Source: Rhizobium sp. SSA_523 (GTDB lineage Bacteria > Pseudomonadota > Alphaproteobacteria > Rhizobiales > Rhizobiaceae). From it: 64,000 nucleotides of DNA. The notes under the pieces are model-generated. The model ran no database searches. It had not been told where the DNA came from and saw only the letters and a program-made list of their open reading frames with translations. The stretch covers positions 372,001-436,000 of the forward strand of contig NZ_CP129381.1 of the NCBI RefSeq assembly GCF_030435705.1, in the 5' to 3' direction. Below are positions 51,242 to 60,548 of the stretch, piece by piece; positions within the stretch are counted from its first letter, which is position 1, and every line of letters begins with the position of its first letter. The position numbers and the translations under genes are program-made.

Positions 51242-52264
51242 ATGAAAGCCGTTGGATACAAAGCGCCGGGCGCCATTGGCCGCGAGGATGCCCTGCAGGA
51301 TATCGAGCTTCCCCGGCCTGTTCCCGAGGGGCATGATCTTCTCGTGGAGGTGCGGGCTGTCTCGGTCAATCCGGTCGACACGAAGATTCGCAAAGGGGTG
51401 GCACCCGAGGCTGGACAGTTCAAGGTCCTCGGTTGGGATGCGGTCGGCACGGTCGTGGAAGTTGGACCGCACGTGAAAGACGTCACGATCGGCGACGACG
51501 TCTTCTATGCAGGCTCCCTGGTCCGGCCGGGTGCCAATAGCCAATTCCATCGTGTCGACGAGCGGATTGTCGGCAAGAAGCCCAGGACAATTTCGGATGC
51601 CGAGGCGGCGGCCTTGCCTCTGACGGCGATAACTGCCTGGGAAATGCTGTTCGACCGGCTGGATATTCGTAGACCCGTGCCGGGCGCCGCAAATGCCATT
51701 CTCATCGTTGGCGGTGCCGGCGGCGTTGGTTCGATTGCCATCCAGCTCGTGCGGGCGCTGACCGATGTCACTGTCATTGCCACGGCATCGCGCCCGGAAA
51801 CCCGGGAATGGGTCGAAAAGCTCGGCGCGCATCATGTGGTCGACCACGCAAAACCCATCGCCGAACAGGTCGCGGCTCTTGGTGTCGGTGCGCCGGCCTT
51901 TGTCTTCTCGACCACCGAAACCCATCGTCATCTGAAGGATATTATCGAGTTGATCGCGCCGCAGGGCCGTTTCGGGCTGATCGACGATCCGGAGAGCCTG
52001 GATGTGCTGGGATTCAAGCGCAAGGCGGTCTCCATCCATTGGGAGTTGATGTTCACGCGGTCGCTCTATGAGACCGCCGACATGGCCGAACAGGGCCACC
52101 TGCTGAACGAGGTTGCGCGCCTGATCGATGAGGGCAAGCTCAGGACGACCGTGACGGAAGTCCTGTCTCCCATCAATGCGTCCAATCTGCGCCAGGCGCA
52201 TGCGGCCATCGAAAGCGGCAAGACGAAAGGCAAGATCGTGCTTGAAGGATTTGGTGAGGGCTGA
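51242..52264 (+). CDS. Zinc-type alcohol dehydrogenase / quinone oxidoreductase-like protein (MDR superfamily)
   Basis: 340 residues of the medium-chain dehydrogenase/reductase fold, in the Zn-binding-ADH-like QOR group. N-terminal catalytic domain with VNPVDTKIRKG and LGWDAVGTVVEVG; Rossmann domain with ILIVGGAGGVGSIAIQL near residue 155. No structural-zinc Cys cluster is seen. It likely reduces quinones or enals with NADPH. The second of two adjacent ATGs is chosen because AGGAG is 6 nt upstream. The divergent HxlR gene is the expected regulator. Confidence 0.9.
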   Translation: MKAVGYKAPGAIGREDALQDIELPRPVPEGHDLLVEVRAVSVNPVDTKIRKGVAPEAGQFKVLGWDAVGTVVEVGPHVKDVTIGDDVFYAGSLVRPGANSQFHRVDERIVGKKPRTISDAEAAALPLTAITAWEMLFDRLDIRRPVPGAANAILIVGGAGGVGSIAIQLVRALTDVTVIATASRPETREWVEKLGAHHVVDHAKPIAEQVAALGVGAPAFVFSTTETHRHLKDIIELIAPQGRFGLIDDPESLDVLGFKRKAVSIHWELMFTRSLYETADMAEQGHLLNEVARLIDEGKLRTTVTEVLSPINASNLRQAHAAIESGKTKGKIVLEGFGEG

Positions 52265-52277
52265 GGCGGCGGCAAAG

Positions 52278-52307
52278 ACACAAGCTCGCAAAATTGCGGG
52301 CTTGTGT
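52278..52307 (+). terminator. Strong hairpin after the quinone-oxidoreductase gene
   Basis: ACACAAGCTCGCAA (52278-52291) pairs with TTGCGGGCTTGTGT (52294-52307) with one G-T wobble, 13 bp after the stop codon. The T-run is missing, so termination may need Rho; the stem itself is very stable. Confidence 0.55.
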
Positions 52308-52512
52308 GTCCGGACCGGGCGCGGGCACACCGCGCCTTGCCGCGCTTCTTCGGTCAGCCGCCCCAGAGCCTGCGTCGCGCCCTGAAGTTGATCGAGGGCA
52401 TGGAACTCGATCCCGTCACCGCCTGCGTCTCGTCCCCATCATCAGATCCGCGTCCCGGAAGACGGGCGCTCGCAGATCATTCCATCGGATTCCTTTTCCG
52501 CAAATTTCAGGC
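52308..52512. other. Spacer before the LacI/ABC operon
   Basis: About 205 bp with only short open frames and no ribosome site. A stretch reading SLRRALKLIEGMELDP in one frame might be a gene remnant, but I do not recognise it. With the adjoining terminator and promoter it makes the 329-bp gap between genes. Confidence 0.35.
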
Positions 52513-52541
52513 TTGACAGATGCTGCGCGCACAGTGCTAAT
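52513..52541 (+). promoter_or_regulatory. Sigma-70 promoter of the LacI-FAD oxidoreductase-ABC operon
   Basis: TTGACA (consensus) at 52513-52518, a 17-bp spacer, and GCTAAT at 52536-52541 (4 of 6 to TATAAT). The -10 lies inside the first of two tandem LacI operators, so bound repressor would exclude polymerase. Confidence 0.7.
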
Positions 52542-52568
52542 ACGCATTAGCAGCTAATACGTATTAGC
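52536..52568. promoter_or_regulatory. Tandem LacI operators
   Basis: GCTAATACGCATTAGC (52536-52551) and GCTAATACGTATTAGC (52553-52568): two 16-bp sites with the central CG of LacI-family operators, the second a perfect palindrome, centres 17 bp apart. They cover the -10 and start region of the operon promoter, 25 bp before the LacI start codon, indicating autoregulation by that protein. Confidence 0.85.
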
Positions 52569-52593
52569 AGATTTCTGGGATGGGAATGAGCGC

Positions 52594-53643
52594 GTGACGG
52601 GACGCCGGAGACTGACGCAGAACGACATTGCCAAGCTCGCCGGCGTCAGCCAGGCGACGGTTTCCCTCGTTCTCAATGGGGCTCCAACAGCTCTTGCCCG
52701 CATCCCGGCCGAAACGCGCGAACGGGTTCAGCAGGTCATCCGCACCACGGGCTATGTCGCCGATCCTATTGCCAGGCGCATGGCGAAGGGTCTCAACCGC
52801 ATTCTCGGCGTATTCACCTACGAGCCGGCTTTCCCGAGCGCACAGGCGGATTTCTTCACGCCTTTCCTCCTCGGAATAGAGGAAGAGGCGCAGCAGCAGA
52901 ATTACGACTTGCTGCTTCTGACGAGCGCCGGCGTCGGCAGCGACCGCAAGATCTTCTCGGAAAACAACCGGCTGCGCATTGCCGATGGCTGCCTCATCCT
53001 TGGACGCGAGTTCGACCGCGAGGAGCTCGCGCGCCTTGTGGCCGAGGATTATCCCTTTGTGGCGATCGGCCGACGTGAGGACGCTGGCGGACCCGTTCCT
53101 TACGTCGGCGGCGATTATGCCGCGGGCACCCGTGCGCTGGTGGAAAAGGCCGCGGCATTGGGGCATTTGAAACTCGCCTATGTCGGGCCGCAAGGTCCGG
53201 CGGAATCGATTGCCGACAGATGGTTCGGCTTCGAGGCGGCGCTCGGCCTGACCAAGGCCGAGCTTGCCGTTCACATCGACACCGTCAATCGCCCGGCCGC
53301 GGACATCCTGGATGCGATCCGGTCGAGTGGCGCAACGGCGGCGTTTTTCATCGAACTGGCGGATGCCGTGCGCGTCGAGACATTGGCGCGTGAGCGTGGC
53401 ATCTCGATACCGGGCGATTGCTCGATGATCGTGCTCGGCAGTCACATCCGAGCCAGCCGCAGCCCGGTGCGCTTCACATCCTACGATATTCCCCGGGAGG
53501 AAATGGGCAGGCGGGCGACTGCCATGCTGGTGAACCGCATCGAGACCGGCGGCATCGGCGACCAGATCCTTCTTCCCTGCGATCCGGTCGAGGGCGAAAC
53601 CCTCGGACCGGCTCCCTCGATCCCTGCAACAGGACGGATTTAG
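52594..53643 (+). CDS. LacI family transcriptional regulator of the FAD oxidoreductase/ABC operon
   Basis: 349 residues. Helix-turn-helix LTQNDIAKLAGVSQATVSLVLNG with the hinge YVADPIARRMAKGLNRI, then a sugar-binding-protein-like effector domain ending in MLVNRIETGG. GTG start at 52594 with GGGA 8 nt upstream. It is the first gene of the operon it probably represses through the tandem operators directly in front of it; a gap of 2 bp separates it from the FAD oxidoreductase gene. The inducer is probably a carbohydrate taken up by the ABC system. Confidence 0.93.
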   Translation: MTGRRRLTQNDIAKLAGVSQATVSLVLNGAPTALARIPAETRERVQQVIRTTGYVADPIARRMAKGLNRILGVFTYEPAFPSAQADFFTPFLLGIEEEAQQQNYDLLLLTSAGVGSDRKIFSENNRLRIADGCLILGREFDREELARLVAEDYPFVAIGRREDAGGPVPYVGGDYAAGTRALVEKAAALGHLKLAYVGPQGPAESIADRWFGFEAALGLTKAELAVHIDTVNRPAADILDAIRSSGATAAFFIELADAVRVETLARERGISIPGDCSMIVLGSHIRASRSPVRFTSYDIPREEMGRRATAMLVNRIETGGIGDQILLPCDPVEGETLGPAPSIPATGRI

Positions 53644-53645
53644 AC

Positions 53646-55256
53646 GTGAAAGACATGCGAGCAGATATTCTTGTCGTGGGTGGCGGCCTTGGTGGCGTGG
53701 CGGCGGCGCTGGGCGCCGCGCGCGCCGGCAAACGCGTCATCATGACGGAGGAATATGATTGGATCGGCGGACAGCTCACCAGCCAGGCGGTGCCTTCCGA
53801 CGAGCATACATGGGTTGAACAGTTCGGCATCACCCGTTCTTACCGACGCCTGCGCGAGGGCGTGCGCCGGTATTATCGCGAGCATTATCCCCTGACGGAA
53901 GGCGCACGCGCCTGGGGCGACCTCAATCCCGGCGCCGGCTGGGTCAGCCGCATCTGCGCCGAACCGCGCGTCAACCTTGCGGTCATCGAGAGCATGCTGG
54001 CGCCTTATCGCGGCGCCGATCGGCTGACGGTGCTGACGCCGTATCGGCCGGTCGCCGCCGATGTCGAGGGCGACACGGTCCGCGCCGTCATCGTCCGACA
54101 CCGTGATACCGGCGCCGAAATCGTCATCACTGCCGATTACATTCTGGATGCGACCGAGCTTGGCGATCTCCTGCCGATGACCGGCACCGAATATGCCAAG
54201 GGTTTCGAGGCGCAATCCGACACCGGCGAGCCGAGCGCCCCGGCGCAGGCGCAGCCCGACAATGTCCAGGCTGTCTCGATCTGCTTTGCCATCGACCATG
54301 TCGATGGCGACCAGACCATCGACAAGCCCGAGAACTACGATTACTGGAAACAGTATCAGCCGCATTTCTGGGGCGGTCCGCTGCTCGGCTTCACGGCGCC
54401 GCACCCGCGCACGCTGGAGCATACGACCCGCTCCTTCACGCCCAATCCCGACGATGATCCGCTTCTCGTCGATGCCGACCAGCGCAAGGGCGGCGGTGAT
54501 GAGAACCTCTGGATCTTCCGCCGCATCGCTGCTCGACGCAATTTCACGCCCGGCTTCTATGCATCCGACATCTGCCTCGTGAACTGGCCGATGATCGACT
54601 ATATGGACGGCACCATCATCGACGTCTCGGAGGCAGAGAAGGCACAGCATCTGAAGGCCGCGGCCGATCTGTCCTACTCGGTTTTCTACTGGCTGCAGAC
54701 CGAAGCGCCGCGCCTTGACGGCGGCCAGGGTTTTAGCGGTTTGCGCCTGCGTGGCGACATCACCGGCACGGATCATGGCCTGGCCATGGCGCCCTATATC
54801 CGCGAAAGCCGCCGCATCAAGCCGGTCACCCGCATTGTCGAGCAGGATCTCTCCTATACGGTGCGCGGCGACAAGGGTGCCGTGCGCTATCGCGACAGCA
54901 TCGGCATCGGCATGTACCGCATCGACCTGCACCCCTCGACAGGGGGCGACAATTACGTCGACGTGCCGTCCTGCCCATTCGAGATTCCGCTCGGCGCGCT
55001 CTTGCCGCAACGGATGAAGAACCTCATCCCGGCCGGCAAGAATATCGGCACGACGCACATCACCAATGGCTGCTACCGCCTGCATCCGGTGGAATGGAAC
55101 ATCGGAGAGGTTGCCGGAATGCTGGCCGCCTACAGTCTCGAAAAGGGTCTGACGCCGCATCAGGTGCAGGCAGACGACAAGCACCTTCATGACTTCCAGG
55201 CAGTGCTGACCCGCGAGGGCATCGAGATACGCTGGCCCCATATCGCGGCCTATTGA
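53646..55256 (+). CDS. FAD-dependent oxidoreductase
   Basis: 536 residues. N-terminal FAD-binding fingerprint ILVVGGGLGGVAAALGAARAG (residues 8-28, quoted across its length in two parts: ILVVGGGLGG and VAAALGAARAG), then IGGQLTSQAVP, a pattern of the FAD_oxidored group. The C-terminal part closes the flavin domain with IPAGKNIGTTHITNGCYRLHP. No export signal, so cytosolic. It would oxidise or reduce a sugar-derived compound; the substrate is unknown. GTG at 53646, with AGGACGG upstream; an ATG three codons on is possible. Its place between LacI and the ABC importer suggests it acts first on the imported sugar. Confidence 0.85.
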   Translation: MKDMRADILVVGGGLGGVAAALGAARAGKRVIMTEEYDWIGGQLTSQAVPSDEHTWVEQFGITRSYRRLREGVRRYYREHYPLTEGARAWGDLNPGAGWVSRICAEPRVNLAVIESMLAPYRGADRLTVLTPYRPVAADVEGDTVRAVIVRHRDTGAEIVITADYILDATELGDLLPMTGTEYAKGFEAQSDTGEPSAPAQAQPDNVQAVSICFAIDHVDGDQTIDKPENYDYWKQYQPHFWGGPLLGFTAPHPRTLEHTTRSFTPNPDDDPLLVDADQRKGGGDENLWIFRRIAARRNFTPGFYASDICLVNWPMIDYMDGTIIDVSEAEKAQHLKAAADLSYSVFYWLQTEAPRLDGGQGFSGLRLRGDITGTDHGLAMAPYIRESRRIKPVTRIVEQDLSYTVRGDKGAVRYRDSIGIGMYRIDLHPSTGGDNYVDVPSCPFEIPLGALLPQRMKNLIPAGKNIGTTHITNGCYRLHPVEWNIGEVAGMLAAYSLEKGLTPHQVQADDKHLHDFQAVLTREGIEIRWPHIAAY

Positions 55257-55302
55257 ACCACATCATCTGTTCATCGACCCCAACTTTGGAGGAGGGCTGG
55301 GA

Positions 55303-56565
55303 ATGCCATATCATCGGACTTTGAAAGCGACTGCCTTTGCGCTGGCCCTGCTGGGGCTTGGCGGGGCGGCCAAGGCGCAGGATGCCGTCAATCTGCGGAT
55401 GACCATCTGGAGCGCCAACGAAGCGCATCTGAAACTGTTCAACGAGCTTGCGGCCGGTTTCAAGAAGGATCATCCGAATGTCAGCGTGACCTATGAATCG
55501 CTGCCCTTCGATACCTATACAACGGCGCTCACGACCCAGATTGCCGGCGGCAACGCGCCGGACATGGCCTGGATCTTCGAGACGACGGCCTACGACTTCG
55601 TCAAATCCGGGGCGCTCTATCCGCTGACGGAAACACTGAAGGCGACGCAGGGCTATAATCTGGAGGAAGTCAGTGCCGGTGCGACCGAGAGATGGATGCA
55701 GGATGGCGCTCTTTATGCCTATCCTTTCTCCACCTCGCCATTCGCGATGTTCGTCAACAATGACATCATCAAGGCCGCGGGTGCCAAGACGCCGGCCGAG
55801 ATGATTGCTGCCGGCGAATGGACCTGGGACAATGCGATCGCCACCGCCTCGGCTGTCGGCAAGACCGGCAAGGGCGGCCTGATCGTCCGCGACTTCAACT
55901 ATCAGAACTGGCAGTATCTGACCTCCGTCTGGAACGGCTGGGGCGCCTCGCCCTGGTCCGAAGACGGCAAGACCTGCAGCATGGCCGACCAGCCGATGGC
56001 GGACGCTTTGTCCTTCATCCACGATGCCATCTTCAACAAGAAGGCGATGCCGGGCCCCGGCGAAACGGTCGACTTCTTTGCCGGCAATGCGGCCATGACG
56101 ATCACCCAGATCAGCCGCGCCTCGCTGCTGCCCAAGGAGAACCCCTTCTCCTGGGACCTCGTGCCCCTGCCGAAGGGACCGGCCGGAGAGTATGCGCTGA
56201 TCGGCCAGGCCGGTATCGGCGTCATGCAGTCTGGCAAACATGCCGCGACGGCGGCGGAATTCGTCGCCTATATGACCAATCCGGAAAATTCGGCGAAGCT
56301 CAGCCAGTTCTTCCCCTCCGCCCGCAAGTCGCTGCTCAGTGCCGAACTTCTGAAGAAGACCAATCCGCTCCTGACGCAGGAGCAGATCGAAAAGGTCGTG
56401 ATCAACGGCATTGCCACCGGCAGGGTCATGCCCGGCCATAGCGGCTTTGCGCAGATCCAGCAGGTGGTGCGGTCCAATCTCGACGCCATCTGGCGGCCGG
56501 ATGCGGACGTGCCTGCCACGCTGCAGAAGATTTGCGGCCAGATCGGCCCGCTTCTGAAGCGCTGA
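55303..56565 (+). CDS. Carbohydrate ABC transporter substrate-binding protein (family 1)
   Basis: 420 residues. Signal peptide ends near GGAAKA before QDAVNL. The mature protein starts with the family-1 strand LRMTIWSANEAHLKLFNELAAGF and holds IAGGNAPDMAWIF, a substrate-loop common to oligosaccharide- or glycerol-phosphate-binding proteins. GGAGGAGGG ribosome site. It lies 46 bp after the FAD oxidoreductase gene and feeds the two permeases that follow. Confidence 0.92.
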   Translation: MPYHRTLKATAFALALLGLGGAAKAQDAVNLRMTIWSANEAHLKLFNELAAGFKKDHPNVSVTYESLPFDTYTTALTTQIAGGNAPDMAWIFETTAYDFVKSGALYPLTETLKATQGYNLEEVSAGATERWMQDGALYAYPFSTSPFAMFVNNDIIKAAGAKTPAEMIAAGEWTWDNAIATASAVGKTGKGGLIVRDFNYQNWQYLTSVWNGWGASPWSEDGKTCSMADQPMADALSFIHDAIFNKKAMPGPGETVDFFAGNAAMTITQISRASLLPKENPFSWDLVPLPKGPAGEYALIGQAGIGVMQSGKHAATAAEFVAYMTNPENSAKLSQFFPSARKSLLSAELLKKTNPLLTQEQIEKVVINGIATGRVMPGHSGFAQIQQVVRSNLDAIWRPDADVPATLQKICGQIGPLLKR

Positions 56566-56576
56566 GGAAAACCATC

Positions 56577-57512
56577 ATGGCTGTCGCGCACCATCATCAT
56601 CAAACATCGGGACAGACCGCCTCGCGGACGTTCTGGACCATCGCGCGGCGCGACAGCCTGGCCGGCTTCCTGTTCATCGCGCCGCAGCTGATCGGCATCA
56701 TCACCTTCGTCCTGGTGCCGCTCGGGCTTGTCTTCTGGTATTCGCTGCACGAATGGAACGTGCTCGCCAATACCTTCACCTTTACCGGCACCCAGAACTA
56801 CCGGATGCTGATCGAGGACACGAACCTCGCTGAAGTCCTGGGTGCGACGGCGATCTTCTCCGCGGGCCTTGTGGTGTTCAACATGTCGCTGGCCCTCTTG
56901 CTGGCGGTCCTGCTCAACCAGAAGCTCGCCGGCATCGCCCTCTTTCGCACGCTGTTCTTCTCGCCCGTCGTTGTCTCGCTGGTTGCCTGGACCATCGTCT
57001 GGGGTTTCCTCCTGCAAAAGAACGGCGGCATCAACGGCATGCTGCTGATGCTCGGGATCGAGGGTCCGAACTGGCTGCGCGAGGAGACCACGGCCATGAT
57101 TTCCGTCATCGTCGTCCAGGTCTTCAAGAATGTCGGTCTGAACATGATCCTGTTCCTGGCCGCTCTGCAGGGGGTGCCAAGGGAACTGTACGAGGCGGCG
57201 CGCATCGACGGCGCCCCGGCTTTCAAGCAGTTCCGCCGCATCACCCTGCCGCTGATCAGCCCGACCATTCTGTTGACGTCGATCATCACGATCGTCGGCT
57301 CGCTGCAGGTCTTCGCCCAGATCGCCGTCCTGACCCAGGGTGGTCCCGGCCTCTCCACGACGGTGCTCGTCTACTATCTCTATCAGCAGGCCTTCCAGTT
57401 CCACTATTTCGGCTATGGCTCGACACTCTCCATTCTGCTGTTCGTGATCGTCGCCGTACTGACATTTGCCCAATGGCAGATGCGCAAGAGGATCGTGTTC
57501 TATGAAAGCTGA
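56577..57512 (+). CDS. Carbohydrate ABC transporter permease (MalF/UgpA type)
   Basis: 311 residues, six membrane helices. A poly-His stretch at the N-terminus (AHHHH at residues 4-8) is unusual but short. The EAA motif is ELYEAARIDGAPAFKQFRRITLPL. GAGGA lies upstream of the ATG. It forms the channel with the next permease, whose ATG lies 11 bp before this stop. Confidence 0.92.
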   Translation: MAVAHHHHQTSGQTASRTFWTIARRDSLAGFLFIAPQLIGIITFVLVPLGLVFWYSLHEWNVLANTFTFTGTQNYRMLIEDTNLAEVLGATAIFSAGLVVFNMSLALLLAVLLNQKLAGIALFRTLFFSPVVVSLVAWTIVWGFLLQKNGGINGMLLMLGIEGPNWLREETTAMISVIVVQVFKNVGLNMILFLAALQGVPRELYEAARIDGAPAFKQFRRITLPLISPTILLTSIITIVGSLQVFAQIAVLTQGGPGLSTTVLVYYLYQQAFQFHYFGYGSTLSILLFVIVAVLTFAQWQMRKRIVFYES

Positions 57513-58344
57513 TCTTTCCCCTCGCATGCAGGTGGTGCTGTACGGGCTGATGTGCGTGCTGCTCATCCCCTTCGTCTTTCCCACCTGGTGGATGGTGACG
57601 TCTTCGATCAAGCCGATCAGCGATATCTTCGCCTTTCCGCCGCAGCTGATCCCGAAGACCTTTGACTGGACAACCTATTCCAAGGTGTTTGAGCTGCAGC
57701 CTTTCGTCCGGCAATACTGGAACTCGGCCTATATCGCGGCCGTCGTCACCATCGGCACCATGGTCGTGTCGTCCATGGCCGGCTATGCCTTCGCACGGAT
57801 CAGGTTTCCCTTTGCCAATACGATCTTCATGATCGTTCTGCTCGGTCTTTTGATCCCGTCCGAAGTGACGATCGTGCCGCTGTTCCAGATGTTCCTGAAG
57901 GCCGGAATGGTCAACACCCACTGGCCGCTGATCCTCGTGCCGATCTTCGGCGCACCCAGCGTCTTTGCCACTTTCGTCATGCGGCAGTTCTTCGTGACGC
58001 TTCCGGCCGAACTGGAAGAGGCGGCGCGTGTCGACGGGCTGGGCCGCTTCAAGATCTTCCGCAAGATCGCCCTGCCGCTGGCCAGGCCGGCGCTCGCCTC
58101 CGTTGCGATCTTCACCTTCCTTCACTCGTGGAACCTGTTTCTCGAGCCGATCGTCTTCCTCTCGAGCGCCGAGCAATTCACCCTGCCGCAGGCCCTCACG
58201 CAATATACCGACGCCTATGGCGGGCCGATGTGGAACATCCAGCTTGCCGCGGCAACCCTGACGGCGCTGCCCGTCCTCATCGTCTTCATCATCGCGCAGA
58301 AGCAGTTCGTCGAGGGACTGGCGCATACCGGCCTCAAAGGCTGA
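57502..58344 (+). CDS. Carbohydrate ABC transporter permease (MalG/UgpE type)
   Basis: 280 residues, six membrane helices, EAA motif ELEEAARVDGLGRFKIFRKIALPL (quoted as ELEEAARVDG and KIFRKIALPL). Overlaps the preceding permease gene by 11 bp, with AGAGGA upstream, which supports coupled, equal synthesis of the two membrane halves. Confidence 0.92.
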   Translation: MKADLSPRMQVVLYGLMCVLLIPFVFPTWWMVTSSIKPISDIFAFPPQLIPKTFDWTTYSKVFELQPFVRQYWNSAYIAAVVTIGTMVVSSMAGYAFARIRFPFANTIFMIVLLGLLIPSEVTIVPLFQMFLKAGMVNTHWPLILVPIFGAPSVFATFVMRQFFVTLPAELEEAARVDGLGRFKIFRKIALPLARPALASVAIFTFLHSWNLFLEPIVFLSSAEQFTLPQALTQYTDAYGGPMWNIQLAAATLTALPVLIVFIIAQKQFVEGLAHTGLKG

Positions 58345-58359
58345 ATACGGGATCACACC

Positions 58360-59412
58360 ATGGCTCAGGTCACCCTTTCCGACATCCGCAAGAATTACAG
58401 CGCTGTCAAAGTCATTCACGGTGTCGATCTTGAGGTCGAGGATGGCGAATTCGTCGTGCTTGTCGGCCCGTCCGGCTGCGGGAAGTCCACGCTGCTGCGG
58501 ATGATTGCCGGGCTAGAAACCATCACCGACGGCACACTGGCAATCGGCGGCCGCGTGGTCAACGATCTCGATCCGAAGGATCGTGACATCGCCATGGTGT
58601 TCCAGAGCTATGCCCTGTATCCGCACATGACGGTGGCGACGAATATGGGCTTCTCGCTGGAGCATCGCGGCGCCAGCAAGACGGAGATTGCCGATCGGGT
58701 CAGCTGGGCCGCCGGAATCCTCGGGCTCGATGCTCTCCTGGATCGCTATCCGCGGCAATTGTCCGGCGGCCAGCGCCAGCGCGTGGCCATGGGCCGGGCG
58801 ATCGTGCGAAACCCGCAGGTCTTCCTGTTCGACGAGCCTTTGTCGAACCTCGATGCAAAATTGCGGGTGGTCATGCGCGGCGAGATCAAGTCGCTGCACC
58901 AGAAGCTGAAGACCACCACCATTTACGTCACCCATGATCAGGTGGAGGCCATGACCATGGCGGATCGGATTGTCGTGCTCAACGGCGGCAAGGTCGAGCA
59001 GATCGGCGCGCCGCTGGAGCTCTACGACCGACCGGCCAACCGCTTCGTCGCCGGCTTCATCGGCTCGCCCTCCATGAACTTCATCGAGGGAAAGATCACC
59101 GCACAAGGCTTTGACGCCGCCGGTGCCCTCCTGCCATTGCCGGCCTCAGCGAAGAACCATGGAGGCCGGGCGGCCACTTTCGGCATTCGTCCCGAACATC
59201 TCCTTCTCGATCCGGCAGGCGTGAAAGCGGAGGTTCTGCTGGTTGAGCCCATGGGCGCCGAGACGCAGGTGACGATGAAGCTCGGCGATACATCCATCAT
59301 CGGCGTCTTCCGTGAGCGTGTCGCGCTGGCGCCGGGCTCCATCATCGGCATTGCGCCGGATGTCGCGGCCATCCATCTGTTTGCCGCAGAAGGCGGCCGC
59401 CGCCTGGACTGA
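58360..59412 (+). CDS. Carbohydrate ABC transporter ATPase (UgpC/MsmK type)
   Basis: 350 residues: Walker [11 protein letters not shown]-loop [11 protein letters not shown], signature [14 protein letters not shown], Walker [18 protein letters not shown]-loop THDQVEAM, and a C-terminal TOBE/OB regulatory domain (about 240-350). Last gene of the LacI-controlled operon, starting 15 bp after the second permease. Confidence 0.93.
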   Translation: MAQVTLSDIRKNYSAVKVIHGVDLEVEDGEFVVLVGPSGCGKSTLLRMIAGLETITDGTLAIGGRVVNDLDPKDRDIAMVFQSYALYPHMTVATNMGFSLEHRGASKTEIADRVSWAAGILGLDALLDRYPRQLSGGQRQRVAMGRAIVRNPQVFLFDEPLSNLDAKLRVVMRGEIKSLHQKLKTTTIYVTHDQVEAMTMADRIVVLNGGKVEQIGAPLELYDRPANRFVAGFIGSPSMNFIEGKITAQGFDAAGALLPLPASAKNHGGRAATFGIRPEHLLLDPAGVKAEVLLVEPMGAETQVTMKLGDTSIIGVFRERVALAPGSIIGIAPDVAAIHLFAAEGGRRLD

Positions 59413-59504
59413 GCAGCGAAGACCGGCCTGCTTCAGCGGCAGGCGCTCTCGCAGTGCAGAGGACGCGCCGGCCATCGGCGCATCCAAAGCAAAGCCTTCG
59501 GCAT

Positions 59505-60413
59505 TCACACCTCGTCGCCGGCGCCGGACGTGCCGAAACACTCGATCAGCATATCCGTCAGCACCCTGACCTTGCGTGACGGATACTGGCTGGGCGGCCT
59601 GACGACGAAAATCGCGGCCGGCGGGATCGGATGATTGGTCATGATCGGCACCAGCCCGCCGGAGGCGACGTGGTCGGCCACGAGCAGATGCGGCACATAG
59701 GCGATCCCGAGCCCATCGAGCGCCGCCGCAACGAGCGATACACCGTTATCGGTAACGAAGCGGCCGCGCGGCCGGATCGAGACGATCCTGTCATCCGCCA
59801 TGAACTGCCAGATTTCGCCGTGGCGAAAGACAGCTTCGTGATCGGTGATCTCGTCCGGCGCCATCGGCGCGCCATGAGCCTCGATATAGGCGGGGCTTGC
59901 CACCAGCGCGCCGTATATCGGTCCGATGCGCCGCGCCACAAGGGTCGAATCCGGCAGGTAGCCGACACGGATCGCACAATCGAAACCCTCGCCGACAAGA
60001 TCGACAAAGCGGTCGGTATAGGAGGAGTCGATCTGCAGGTTTGGATGTCGCCGTGCCATGTCGGACAGAACCGGCGCGAAATGCGTCGGTCCGAATGTGA
60101 GGGGCGCTGCGACGCGGATGCGGCCCCGAAGCTCGCCGGCCGGCAGAATGGTCTCGCGAGCCACATCCAGTTCGGCGGAGATCCTTGCGGCATAGTCCCT
60201 GAAGGTGGCGCCCGCTTCCGTCAGCGCTATTCCACGCGTCGTCCTTGCCAGCAACTGCACGCCAAGCTCCGCTTCCAGCTGGGTGATCCTGCGGCTGACC
60301 ATCGACTTGGACAGGCCGAGCCTCAGCGCCGCCGACGATACCCCGCCCGCATCGGCTACCTCGACGAAAATCCTGAGATCTTCAATCTCCACTACGCGTT
60401 CCTCTTCTTGCAA
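59505..60413 (-). CDS. LysR family transcriptional regulator
   Basis: 302 residues. Helix-turn-helix SSAALRLGLSKSMVSRRITQLE and effector domain with ARRIGPIYGALVASPAYIEAHG, the pattern of the large CrgA-like LysR subgroup. It diverges from an isochorismatase-family hydrolase gene (135 bp apart) and probably regulates it. Its start region holds several ATG/GTG options; the longest is used here. Confidence 0.88.
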   Translation of the reverse strand: MQEEERVVEIEDLRIFVEVADAGGVSSAALRLGLSKSMVSRRITQLEAELGVQLLARTTRGIALTEAGATFRDYAARISAELDVARETILPAGELRGRIRVAAPLTFGPTHFAPVLSDMARRHPNLQIDSSYTDRFVDLVGEGFDCAIRVGYLPDSTLVARRIGPIYGALVASPAYIEAHGAPMAPDEITDHEAVFRHGEIWQFMADDRIVSIRPRGRFVTDNGVSLVAAALDGLGIAYVPHLLVADHVASGGLVPIMTNHPIPPAAIFVVRPPSQYPSRKVRVLTDMLIECFGTSGAGDEV

Positions 60414-60548
60414 CTTCGCGTCACGAAACCGGCGGCTATCGGGCTGGGCGAGAGAATGTCACGGTCTCATGGCCTGCTTCCGAAAATGCTTCGGGGGCGG
60501 GCAGACACGCATTTCGCCACAACGAACCGCCAACCTAGGATACAATCC

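Noticed and set aside
52304..52516. A 70-codon open frame before the LacI/ABC operon
   Set aside because: No ribosome site, no family resemblance, and it overlaps the promoter region. At most a gene remnant.
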